Positions 1 through 7,465 of a stretch of 12,784 nt of DNA are shown here, in pieces. Source of the DNA: Legionella longbeachae (GTDB taxonomy: Bacteria; Pseudomonadota; Gammaproteobacteria; Legionellales; Legionellaceae); the NCBI GenBank assembly GCA_016191305.1, contig JACPOX010000171.1:1-12784 (forward strand), written 5' to 3'. The notes below the pieces were generated by a model. It did not search any database and had not been told where the DNA came from. It was given only the letters and a program-made list of their open reading frames with translations. Position numbers and translations under genes: made by a program. Each line of letters opens with the position of its first letter. The first letter of the stretch is position 1.

Positions 1-157
1 CTTTTAAAACTTTTGGATGTTTTACAAAATTGGAGGGGGTGGTGCCCATAATTTTAGAAAATACATCACGAAAACCACTACTGGACTCATAGCTTACGTC
101 AAGCTGTGTTTCAGTCACAATTTTACCTTCACGAATTTGTTTCATAGCAATTCCCAT
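1..157 (-). CDS. Ada/Ogt-like DNA-repair methyltransferase, N-terminal AraC-type HTH part (partial, runs off left edge)
   Basis: An open frame of 52 codons starts at ATG 157 and continues past base 1. A second in-frame ATG at 145 has a weak GGGA stretch 6 nt upstream and may be the true start; a TAA stop lies directly before the ATG at 157. The peptide carries YESSSGFRDVFSKIMGTTPS at residues 23-42. This resembles the second helix-turn-helix of the AraC-type region of Ada proteins, which precedes the O6-methylguanine-DNA methyltransferase domain (E. coli Ada has a comparable ESLAKGESVT...SSSYYRKADETLGMT stretch). The methyltransferase domain itself would lie outside the window, so the enzymatic role is inferred. 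The first HTH half expected in full-length Ada is absent, because comEC ends only 75 bp upstream. The gene may be a short Ogt-type form with an HTH remnant, or 5'-truncated. It may be read through from comEC or have its own weak promoter. Confidence 0.6.
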   Translation of the reverse strand, partial: MGIAMKQIREGKIVTETQLDVSYESSSGFRDVFSKIMGTTPSNFVKHPKVLK

Positions 158-189
158 TTATTCAAAAGTTAATATAAACAGATCATAGT

Positions 190-204
190 CTTTTTTGAAA
201 AAAG
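190..204. repeat. A/T palindrome between comEC and the Ada-like gene
   Basis: CTTTTTT-G-AAAAAAG is a perfect 15-bp palindrome in the 75-bp gap after the comEC stop. It has no GC-rich stem and no separate T-run, so it is a poor intrinsic terminator. It may be a weak bidirectional terminator or simply an A/T tract. Confidence 0.3.
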
Positions 205-232
205 TGCGACCGAAATTCAGGCATTGAACTGA

Positions 233-2440
233 TTAAACGTCTTTAAAACAGACCGGTTTTTTTATTGTTCCCTGAGCAGGAAGGGTAATTTCTATCATGC
301 CACATTGATCTGTTCTATAAAAAGGAATACTTAGGGAGGTCATGTTCTCTAAGGTTCTCACATGAGGAAAGTTAAAACGATTATCAAATCCTAGAGAGGC
401 AATGGCAAAACGCGGCGAAATTTCTAATAAAAATCGATAAGAAGATGATGTTTTGCTGCCATGATGTGGAACAATTAAAACATCCGAGGCAAGCATAGAA
501 CCATAAGTCTTGACTAGATAATCCTCTGCTGTTTGTTCAATATCACCGGTCAATAATATTCGTCCTGCATTAGAACTTAGTTGTAAAATACAGGAGTTGT
601 TATTTTTGTTCTTAAATTTCTTTTTGATTGGCAAGAAACGAAAATGAACTCCGTCCCATTGCCATTCCGGATAATTATGGCATTTTAAACCATGATTATA
701 GTAATGAAGGTCATTGACTAAGAGTTGATTTACCTGTATTCCTTTTTCAAGTGAATTGAGTCCTCCACGATGATCTTTGTCCGGATGACTAATGACTATA
801 GTGTCAATTCTTTTTATTCCCATCGCTTTAAGATAAGGCAATATAACCATTTTACCTAAATCATTTCCTTGAAAAAATCGATCTCCTGTATCATAAATCA
901 ATACATGTTTTTTTGTGTGTATGACGATAGCCAAGCCTTGTCCAACATCCAAGATGTGGACTAGTGCGGTGCCAGGTTGAATTATGGTTCGCGGAGGAAA
1001 AAATGGAAGCAGCAACCAAAGTAAGGCAATCCATTGAAAAGGTTTGATTGGCAATAAAACTAACATGAACAAAGCACCCATTAAAATTCCTGCCAGTTCA
1101 ATAGAATGAATTGACCAATTGATGTTGATGATTGATAGGTGCTCAATCCAGGATAGACCTTTAAATAATATTTTTATCAATAAGGTCAAAGGTTGCATCA
1201 GTATCTCTGCGATACTTAAAGAGCTGACGACCATTGTTATTAACGCCAAAGGTACAATCAAAAAACCTACCAGAGGTATTGCAAACATATTTGCAATAAA
1301 TCCATTAATTGAACCATAAGCATACCAATATAAGGTTAGTGGCATTAATCCAATTAAACAGCTTAATTGCAGGGCTAAGCTTCCCTTATATCCTTTGAGC
1401 CGCCATCGTTGTTGAGTTAAAAGCAAACATGCTACTGCAAGAAATGAAAAATAAAATCCTTGCATAAACACAGCATGTGGTTCAATCGCTAAAACGCCAA
1501 ACAAGGCATAACGCCAAATCTGCCATGCAGTAAAGCGTTGTTTGCCTATAGAGCAAAGAGTGTAAAATAAACATCCAATTAACGCCCTTTGTACTGGTGG
1601 GGCAAATCCAGCTAAAAAGGAGTAAACCAAAGCTGCTAAAAGACCGCCGATGCTAGCAATATAAGGGGCTGGAATACGTAAACAACAAAAAGCACTTTTC
1701 GACCAAAGCCATCGAAGTAGCCAATAAAAAATCCCTGATATCAATGCTATGTGTTCTCCGGAAATACCGAATAGATGCGTTGTGCCTGTACGCCGAAACA
1801 AATCCCAATTTTTTTGACTAATATGTGTGGTTAAATTTAAAGTCAATGCTTCAACAACACCTGATATGTCTTGATTTGGAGCTAATTGAGCCAGTTTATT
1901 GCCTAATCGTTCACGTAATTCTAACCAATTAAAATAGGAACGCCCCTTACTAAGTAATTTATTGTCTTTAGATTGAATATAGCCAGTCCACATGACGTGG
2001 CGTGCGGCGAGTGAACTAACATAATTGCTGCTGCCTGGATTAAGGTAATTTCGAGGTTTTTTTAATTTGACAGTGAGCTGCCATCGTTGCCCAGCATGTA
2101 ACAATGGGGCATGGTTATACCATGCTAATTGAACTAATCCTTTAGCCGGATGATTATCGTATTGTTCAAGATCCAATAAAAATTGTGTTTTTGAAAAATC
2201 TCGTGAGGGAATCGATGCTATTGTTCCTTGGATGCTTACTTTAGGTATTACAGCCGCATCTGGTATTCCTTGGGGTAATATGAGCCATTGATGCAGCCAA
2301 GCGATTAAAATACCTAAGATGAAAAATAGTATGAGCGGATACCTTGGAGTGATATAAAAAATAAATAAGCTTATTACAGGTAAAGAAAAATGTGAGGTGT
2401 ATAGATAAAGAATACCTATGAAAAAGCAAAAAATTTCCAT
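233..2440 (-). CDS. comEC: ComEC/Rec2 family inner-membrane DNA uptake channel
   Basis: This is the DNA internalisation protein of natural transformation: single-stranded DNA delivered to the periplasm crosses the inner membrane through the ComEC channel. The 735 residues fit the family. N-terminal membrane segments (about 4-55) precede an OB-like DUF4131 region (about 65-165). The Competence domain follows with many hydrophobic helices (about 190-480), including HLFGISGEHIALISG at 222-236 and PPVQRAL at 281-287. A C-terminal metallo-beta-lactamase-like domain (about 490-735) keeps LDVGQG (497-502), DTGD (517-520), SHPDKDHRGG (551-560), TGD (631-633) and PHHGS (658-662). Its metal-ligand set therefore looks intact, which suits a nuclease role. 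In the common HLxxISGLH motif this protein has Glu229 where Leu is usual. No clear Shine-Dalgarno precedes the ATG; an in-frame TAA lies shortly upstream. The gene is monocistronic or leads into the Ada-like gene. In Legionella pneumophila com mRNAs including comEC are repressed by the RocC/RocR RNA system; whether that applies here is inference. Confidence 0.95.
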   Translation of the reverse strand: MEIFCFFIGILYLYTSHFSLPVISLFIFYITPRYPLILFFILGILIAWLHQWLILPQGIPDAAVIPKVSIQGTIASIPSRDFSKTQFLLDLEQYDNHPAKGLVQLAWYNHAPLLHAGQRWQLTVKLKKPRNYLNPGSSNYVSSLAARHVMWTGYIQSKDNKLLSKGRSYFNWLELRERLGNKLAQLAPNQDISGVVEALTLNLTTHISQKNWDLFRRTGTTHLFGISGEHIALISGIFYWLLRWLWSKSAFCCLRIPAPYIASIGGLLAALVYSFLAGFAPPVQRALIGCLFYTLCSIGKQRFTAWQIWRYALFGVLAIEPHAVFMQGFYFSFLAVACLLLTQQRWRLKGYKGSLALQLSCLIGLMPLTLYWYAYGSINGFIANMFAIPLVGFLIVPLALITMVVSSLSIAEILMQPLTLLIKILFKGLSWIEHLSIININWSIHSIELAGILMGALFMLVLLPIKPFQWIALLWLLLPFFPPRTIIQPGTALVHILDVGQGLAIVIHTKKHVLIYDTGDRFFQGNDLGKMVILPYLKAMGIKRIDTIVISHPDKDHRGGLNSLEKGIQVNQLLVNDLHYYNHGLKCHNYPEWQWDGVHFRFLPIKKKFKNKNNNSCILQLSSNAGRILLTGDIEQTAEDYLVKTYGSMLASDVLIVPHHGSKTSSSYRFLLEISPRFAIASLGFDNRFNFPHVRTLENMTSLSIPFYRTDQCGMIEITLPAQGTIKKPVCFKDV

Positions 2441-2453
2441 TTTATTTTTAGAT

Positions 2454-2464
2454 TGGACTGTCCA
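2454..2464. promoter_or_regulatory. Short perfect dyad in the comEC leader
   Basis: TGGAC-T-GTCCA is a perfect 11-bp palindrome lying just downstream of the predicted start site and 14 bp upstream of the comEC ATG. It could be a repressor site or a target for RNA-level control, or chance. Confidence 0.3.
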
Positions 2465-2474
2465 TTAGCAAAAG

Positions 2475-2503
2475 ATAGTAGGGAATTGAGTCTTTTTTGT
2501 AAA
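2475..2503 (-). promoter_or_regulatory. Predicted sigma-70 promoter of comEC
   Basis: On the minus strand TTTACA (2503-2498) is followed after exactly 17 bp by TACTAT (2480-2475). Transcription would start near 2468, giving a leader of about 28 nt before the comEC ATG at 2440. Both hexamers match consensus at most positions; this is a pattern match only. Confidence 0.55.
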
Positions 2504-2524
2504 GCAAATTTTGAGTTAATTTGA

Positions 2525-3238
2525 TTAACACCCAGTGAGGGCATGACTACCTATCTTTTCAAAAAGAGAAGTCGGTAAATAATTTAAAAAACCATAATTA
2601 AATGCTGTATTAATTAAATCGAATTTAGTATCAGATCCAAATTTCTGTCGCAGTATTCCTATATGGTCTTCAACAGTCCGTGGAGAAAGATGCAATACCT
2701 GGGCTATTTTTTTAGCTGGGTAACCTCTTGTTAAGAAAAATAAACATTCTTTTTCCCGATTGGTTAACATTGGAAATTCTGCAGGGCAACCTAATATGTA
2801 GGAACCATTATTTTCTTGCGCAGAATACATACTTAGTTTATTCAGTAGATTAATTAAGTGACAAGATAATATAGTAATATCACACCCATATCCAAAGAGT
2901 GTTAATGCCCCATTTTCCTGTATGCAAGCACTCTTAGTTACTAAAAACAAATGTGGCTGATTGCTTGGTGTGCAGTAGAAGAACTCTAAAAACTGCACTG
3001 GTTTATGACTTGTTTTACTAAGATTATCACCCGCTTGGAAACTTGGAGCCAGTTCTGATATTTTGCAAGGCAATGAAAAATCGGTCATCCCTTCAATCTG
3101 AGAACGGTTTTTTAAAGAAAAAAAATGACTAGCTGTTTCATTACATTCCTGAAACACCGAATTTTCATCTTTTAACCACATGGCCATATTCGGCATATTT
3201 TGTGATAAAACATTTAAATTAGGAATTTCACAGAACAT
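2525..3238 (-). CDS. PAS-like sensor / LuxR-type HTH transcriptional regulator
   Basis: A 237-residue cytoplasmic DNA-binding regulator. The C-terminal part (about 157-216) is a GerE/LuxR-type HTH: LTNREKECLFFL (158-169), then AKKIAQVLHLSPRTVEDHIGI (175-195) with the recognition helix around SPRTVEDHIG. The N-terminal part (about 8-125) has the size and pattern of a PAS domain (MWLKDENSVFQECNETA at 20-36), a fold that often senses a small ligand, redox state or a partner protein; no ligand can be named. There is no receiver-domain phosphorylation site and no membrane segment. ATG 3238 has a weak GGGA about 9 nt upstream, and an in-frame TAA at 3265-3263 blocks any long extension. It sits between comEC and the pilin operon on the same strand with its own predicted promoter and leader dyad, suggesting separate and possibly autoregulated expression. 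PAS-LuxR proteins of this kind are frequent in Legionella. Targets are unknown. Confidence 0.85.
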   Translation of the reverse strand: MFCEIPNLNVLSQNMPNMAMWLKDENSVFQECNETASHFFSLKNRSQIEGMTDFSLPCKISELAPSFQAGDNLSKTSHKPVQFLEFFYCTPSNQPHLFLVTKSACIQENGALTLFGYGCDITILSCHLINLLNKLSMYSAQENNGSYILGCPAEFPMLTNREKECLFFLTRGYPAKKIAQVLHLSPRTVEDHIGILRQKFGSDTKFDLINTAFNYGFLNYLPTSLFEKIGSHALTGC

Positions 3239-3277
3239 ACATTTAAATCCCGAAGATATTGATTAAGGAGTGATTAA

Positions 3278-3295
3278 ATACAGCGCATACTGTAT
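3278..3295. promoter_or_regulatory. Inverted repeat upstream of the LuxR-type gene, candidate operator
   Basis: ATACAG-N6-CTGTAT has perfect 6-bp arms and spans 18 bp, a size typical of sites for dimeric LuxR-type HTH proteins. It lies 40 bp before the regulator's ATG and about 20 bp downstream of the predicted start site, where a bound protein could block transcription. It is not a LexA box, since the arms are in the opposite order. The role is inferred. Confidence 0.4.
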
Positions 3296-3323
3296 CATGT
3301 TAGCCAAATTCTTTAAATAGGAT

Positions 3324-3352
3324 AGAATAGTTATATGCTTAGTCTCAATCAA
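3324..3352 (-). promoter_or_regulatory. Predicted sigma-70 promoter of the LuxR-type gene
   Basis: On the minus strand TTGATT (3352-3347), a 17-bp spacer and TATTCT (3329-3324). The expected start is near 3317, leaving a leader of about 80 nt before ATG 3238. The -10 box is only a partial match. Confidence 0.4.
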
Positions 3353-3536
3353 TTGATTACAAACAATGAAGCCGAAAAAGTTCGTCAATAGAACAATTAA
3401 GAGTTCTACGAAGACCTTTTGCAACTGAGCCTTAATTAAAATGAAAAGCTAACTTAGCACACAGTAATTGATATATAGTTAAGAGCCTGTTTTGTACTGC
3501 GGAATTAACTAAGGTTTAGATCAAATTTTTTAATGC

Positions 3537-3959
3537 TTATGTGGGATTCCAACAAATAGTTTGTGCCGCCCCTAATGAGTCTACAGCAGTTTTTAAACCT
3601 GCTTGATCAATTGTCATGCTGGCACAAGTGGTATCTTTTACCTGACTTCCTCTGGGCGTTGCGGTAAGGGTATAGCTTGTTGCCCCTAGGTTAGTTAAGC
3701 TAATGTTGTAGAAACCTTGAGCAGATATTTGAGGAAAATTGGGGAGTGAAGTACAGGCTTGGTTGTAAGAAAAATTTTGCGAATAACACCGTTCTAATAT
3801 GATTTGATCCTGTGCCAGTGTAGCTAAAGCATCGGAACGACGCGATTTAAGTAAAAAGTTGACATAATATGGATAAGCTATTGAAGACAATATAGCTATT
3901 ATGATGACGGTGATCATTAATTCAATCATGGAAAACCCGTTTATCTTTTTTTGACTCAT
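3537..3959 (-). CDS. pilE: Type IV minor pilin PilE
   Basis: A 140-residue type IVa (minor) pilin that enters the pilus or its tip complex after processing by the prepilin peptidase PilD. A short basic leader ends at Gly8; cleavage gives Phe9 with Glu13 at +5 (GFSMIELMITVIIIAILSSI at 8-27), followed by the hydrophobic N-terminal helix. The globular part has four cysteines: C58 and C69, and C112 and C136, the last pair resembling the C-terminal disulfide (D) loop of pilins. A Shine-Dalgarno AAGGA lies about 7 nt before the ATG and directly follows the pilY1 stop; the gap between the genes is 10 bp, so expression is probably coupled. Placement last in the fimU-pilV-pilW-pilX-pilY1-pilE order matches the Pseudomonas aeruginosa cluster and supports PilE rather than the major pilin. 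Confidence 0.92.
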   Translation of the reverse strand: MSQKKINGFSMIELMITVIIIAILSSIAYPYYVNFLLKSRRSDALATLAQDQIILERCYSQNFSYNQACTSLPNFPQISAQGFYNISLTNLGATSYTLTATPRGSQVKDTTCASMTIDQAGLKTAVDSLGAAQTICWNPT

Positions 3960-3969
3960 TTCTATATCC

Positions 3970-6900
3970 TTATTGCAGTTGCCACCATCCAGTTTTTCGT
4001 TGTGTAGTTCCTGGATTTAAGATGGTAGATTGTGTTCCATCAGCCAGGGTGATGAGTAGGCCTATGTTATTATTTTGACTTAAGCGGACTACAGTTGCTG
4101 CATTAGCAAAACTATTAGCCAACTGAATCCCTACAACACCCGAGTAGTAATATTGATTATTGAGAGTCCCATTTGCATTGGCACCATATATTTGTTGCAC
4201 AGGGAATGCTCCTCCGGTCTTGAAATTAAGTTCTAGAAGCATAGAGGTAAAGTTAGTGCTGCAAGATTGAGGTGGAGTATTTAAGGTGGCAATGAATGCT
4301 CCATTAAAAATAGTTGGGTAGGTAACAATGCGTTGTCCTGACACAACAAGATCATCATACCAGCCAAATTGATTATTCCAGTTAATTGGATTAGATGATG
4401 CAGTGACTATAGGCACGCCTAAGCCTGAGGTGGCTGTGGATACCAGATTAAGTGTTTGTTGTTGGAGGTTAGTACGAGTATAAGTAACATTTGATAAGGG
4501 CTTATCCCATACTCCATAGATACTTTGTGTTTGCGTGTTGAGCAGATCACTGGTCTGTAGTAATTGCCCTGTACCAAACATTGCGAGTAGTCCTGGCCAA
4601 CGTGGGTAACCTGGGTTTAGGGTGACAACAGGGGGGGTTGTAATCGATTGTGTTGCTCCAGAAGAGTCAGTTGCATGAAATAATAATCGTACTGTCCAAT
4701 TTGCTGGATTTGGATCACTTACATTTACAGACCACATATTACCCTGTAAATCACCAGCATAAACATTGCTAATTGGCACACCTTGCAGGCCATCTTGGTT
4801 TGCTACAGCTACAGAGGATAATCCTTGCGGCGCAGTACTGTCACACGAGTTTGGTATAGCAGTACATAAGTTGATTTTTTTTATAAGACTTCCTGTTTGC
4901 GGATTGATAGCATAGAGTATAGATGTGTTATTCAGACTATTGTAACCATTACCGAAAAAGACAGCAAAAGTAGAAGGTATTGCATTACTTAAACCGATTT
5001 GTGCAATTTGAGGCTGACTGTAACTAAGCCCCATATCAGTATCAGTGAACTCCCAAAGCACTTTTTGTGCCAGATTGTTTTCATTAAAGAAATTTACTGG
5101 ATTGGTAATATCCAATCCATAAATACTGTTTCCCCCTCCATTTTCACCGGCAACAAGCAGAGTATGCCAGCTACTATCTGAAAACTGTACATCTGCAGAT
5201 TGTGGTGATCCATCGACAAAAAAGCGATGGCTTAAGTTATAAAGAGGGTTACTCAGGTTAACAAGATTACTGAACACAGCATTAGGAATAAAAGCAAAAA
5301 CCTCTTGTCCGTTGGTTGCGTTAAATGCATGTAGCATGCCATCATTTGCGCCAACATACAGCATAGGGGTACGACTGGCTTGGGCTTGTGCAAAGGCAAT
5401 ATAGCTCGAACTGATATAAGGTGATGAAGGGGCGCCTATATAAATGACTTGACTGTCTATTATATCACCTAAAATATGAGAACGATTCCGGAAACTACCA
5501 CCATTACGAATTTCCAAGGCTGTGCTACCACGAAGATATTCTAATCTTGGTTGCCCTTTAGAGTCGGCAGGTTGCAATGCTGCTTGTTGGCTAATGCTAA
5601 TATTAGGCCATTCAAAGGGGACCCCCGTATTAGTTGTAGGATTCCAAGTCGCTATAAAACGATTTGTTGTCCAACCTGTCCCTGTTACCTGATTGTCGAG
5701 AAGGGGTTGAGCACTCCAGTTTACGGAACCTAAAGGGATTCCTGTTGCAGGATTAAGTGGCATAGCAACCAAATTCCCGGTCCAATCTTGATAAGGAGTT
5801 GAATTTGATACAAAATTTGCTTGGTATTCTACACTGTTGTTATTAAGTTGAGTTGAGCTTACTGCTGCTGCAGAGGTGGTATAGGAGCCGTTTTGAATGG
5901 AAATCATGATGGTGTTTAGATCATTAACTAAATCCGCTGAACTCGTTGCTGGATAATAATTGGTTGTTCCTCCAGCAACAGCCATAGCAGTAAGCGTTGC
6001 TGCTGCTTGGGGATTGAGTGACGGATTAACTCCCGCCCCAAGGCCAATGACGTAGGTGGGAATGCCGTTTTGTTTTAGTGTGTTAATCTTATTAATGGCG
6101 TCTGTTAATGCCTGACAATTAGTGCTGTTCAGCGAACCATCAGCATTAAATGTTGCGGTAATACCATAACCTATAGCTGCTGCACTACCTAAGGGAGGCC
6201 ATAAATTGCCACTAAGATCTTGAGTCGGAAGTCCATCTGAAATTAAGATGACATACTTTTTTTGGGGGCAACCATTGCCACTGGTATTGCTTAAAGAAGT
6301 GAGGTAAGTATTGGCTGTAGAGAGCAGACCTGCAATAGGGGATTGGGTGGCCGCGGATTTAATCTCCTTAGTTGATGCTGAGTTGGTCTCGGGTTGTATA
6401 TTGGGCGTAAATACACCAATGGCAGTATTGATACTTGTCGTTGTTGGATTTGTACCGGCGGTGGTCATAGGCACGAGAATTTTTCCTGACGAAGCGGATT
6501 GGCTGCCAAAATAGCCAAATCCTCGTCGTGCATAGAATACTTGTGGAGAAAAGGGTACGAATCCTGCATTAGTCGGACTTGTAGAAAAACCACCGATATT
6601 AGGTAATGATTTAGAATAAGAAATTAATACACTACCATTGTTATAATTACTTATAGAGAAGTTAGGTGGATAGGGCGTAGCCGGTGAAGGACCAGTATAA
6701 GTAAGAAATGCACCAGGAAATCCACTTCCAGCATAGAGTACATCATTAATTGAGGGAAAATCACTAGAAGATCCTATTTGCATATATAAATTAGAAGAGA
6801 CTACTGAAGAACCGTAAAAACTCGCAATGGAGCTGCAATTAGTCTGAATTGTTGAAGAGGCTGCAGAGTAATTGTAACAAGGATTGGTAACATAAGTATT

Positions 6901-7452
6901 GCCTGCAACAGGGGTATTGGTAAAAGAAAAATTACTGCTTTGTGGAGACATATAATATACCCAAGTATTATAAACTGTAGCACCACTTATATTGTATATT
7001 TCGAGAGCAAAATCTGTGGATTGCATGTATGTATTTATAATTGCCTGAATACCAGCTTTAGCTACATTTAAACGGCTGGAACTGTTATCCATTAATACGC
7101 CACCTTGCGATACAGTATAGGGCGCTTGGTCACTAGCGTTTGCTGCTTGTACTGGAGGGGTAAAACCTATTGGCACGGTATAATTAATTGGTGAACTCGA
7201 ATTACTCAGTGAGCTTAATCCACCTGCAAGGGATCCTGAACCCGTCATGATCGCACCACTAAGATCTCCATCCATTGATTGTGAGTTACCAATAGCAATT
7301 AATATTTGTGGATGAATGGGACTAGCTAATATCAACGGAATTTGCGGAATATTTAAAATCGGTGTAGACGCAGCGATTGCGAAAGATGATAAAATGATTA
7401 ACAGAGTAATTTTCAATCCAATCTTATGATATTTGCTTCGTGCATGGCTCAT
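3970..7452 (-). CDS. pilY1: PilY1 type IV pilus tip adhesin/assembly protein
   Basis: A large (1160-residue) exported protein that works with the minor pilins in priming pilus assembly and sits at the pilus tip. A basic N-terminus and hydrophobic stretch (about 11-28) form a Sec-type signal peptide ending near AIAA. A von Willebrand A-like region (about 48-520) includes ILIAIGNSQSMDGD at 50-63, KKYVILISDGLPT at 398-410 and IPTYVIGLGAG at 464-474, with a long Ser/Asn/Thr-rich insertion (about 65-370). The C-terminal PilY1 beta-propeller (about 640-1150) is clear from MLYVGANDGMLHAFN (697-711), FFVDGSPQSADV (744-755), LVAGENGGG (766-774), VLWEFTDTDMG (798-808) and VYAGDLQGNMW (897-907). The usual DxSxS metal site begins with Gly55 instead of Asp, and the propeller calcium loop before VYAGD also looks degenerate. 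The ATG has only a weak, distant AGG upstream; translation is probably coupled to pilX, 13 bp away. Confidence 0.95.
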   Translation of the reverse strand: MSHARSKYHKIGLKITLLIILSSFAIAASTPILNIPQIPLILASPIHPQILIAIGNSQSMDGDLSGAIMTGSGSLAGGLSSLSNSSSPINYTVPIGFTPPVQAANASDQAPYTVSQGGVLMDNSSSRLNVAKAGIQAIINTYMQSTDFALEIYNISGATVYNTWVYYMSPQSSNFSFTNTPVAGNTYVTNPCYNYSAASSTIQTNCSSIASFYGSSVVSSNLYMQIGSSSDFPSINDVLYAGSGFPGAFLTYTGPSPATPYPPNFSISNYNNGSVLISYSKSLPNIGGFSTSPTNAGFVPFSPQVFYARRGFGYFGSQSASSGKILVPMTTAGTNPTTTSINTAIGVFTPNIQPETNSASTKEIKSAATQSPIAGLLSTANTYLTSLSNTSGNGCPQKKYVILISDGLPTQDLSGNLWPPLGSAAAIGYGITATFNADGSLNSTNCQALTDAINKINTLKQNGIPTYVIGLGAGVNPSLNPQAAATLTAMAVAGGTTNYYPATSSADLVNDLNTIMISIQNGSYTTSAAAVSSTQLNNNSVEYQANFVSNSTPYQDWTGNLVAMPLNPATGIPLGSVNWSAQPLLDNQVTGTGWTTNRFIATWNPTTNTGVPFEWPNISISQQAALQPADSKGQPRLEYLRGSTALEIRNGGSFRNRSHILGDIIDSQVIYIGAPSSPYISSSYIAFAQAQASRTPMLYVGANDGMLHAFNATNGQEVFAFIPNAVFSNLVNLSNPLYNLSHRFFVDGSPQSADVQFSDSSWHTLLVAGENGGGNSIYGLDITNPVNFFNENNLAQKVLWEFTDTDMGLSYSQPQIAQIGLSNAIPSTFAVFFGNGYNSLNNTSILYAINPQTGSLIKKINLCTAIPNSCDSTAPQGLSSVAVANQDGLQGVPISNVYAGDLQGNMWSVNVSDPNPANWTVRLLFHATDSSGATQSITTPPVVTLNPGYPRWPGLLAMFGTGQLLQTSDLLNTQTQSIYGVWDKPLSNVTYTRTNLQQQTLNLVSTATSGLGVPIVTASSNPINWNNQFGWYDDLVVSGQRIVTYPTIFNGAFIATLNTPPQSCSTNFTSMLLELNFKTGGAFPVQQIYGANANGTLNNQYYYSGVVGIQLANSFANAATVVRLSQNNNIGLLITLADGTQSTILNPGTTQRKTGWWQLQ

Positions 7453-7465
7453 AATCAGTTTTTAC

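Larger units (their letters stand above)
3239..3536. other. Intergenic region between pilE and the LuxR-type gene
   Basis: About 300 bp, AT-rich, no coding potential seen on either strand. Besides the promoter and the 18-bp dyad listed separately it holds GCTAA-C-TTAGC (3448-3458), which on the minus strand is followed by TTTTCATTTT and could be a weak terminator for the pil operon. It also holds TAGAAC-N8-GTTCTA (3389-3408), next to an overlapping GTTC-N7-GAAC-TTTTT arrangement on the minus strand. No strong GC-rich intrinsic terminator follows pilE. Confidence 0.4.

Noticed and set aside
3411..3495. Sequence resembling insertion-sequence ends (AAGACCTTTTGCAACTGAGCC and AGAGCCTGTTTTGTA)
   Set aside because: No inverted partner, target duplication or transposase fragment could be found, so a remnant IS is not supported.
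6311..6514. Plus-strand frame inside pilY1 with a protein-like composition
   Set aside because: It is antisense to the vWA region of pilY1, whose minus-strand reading has signal peptide and family motifs; the frame is a shadow.
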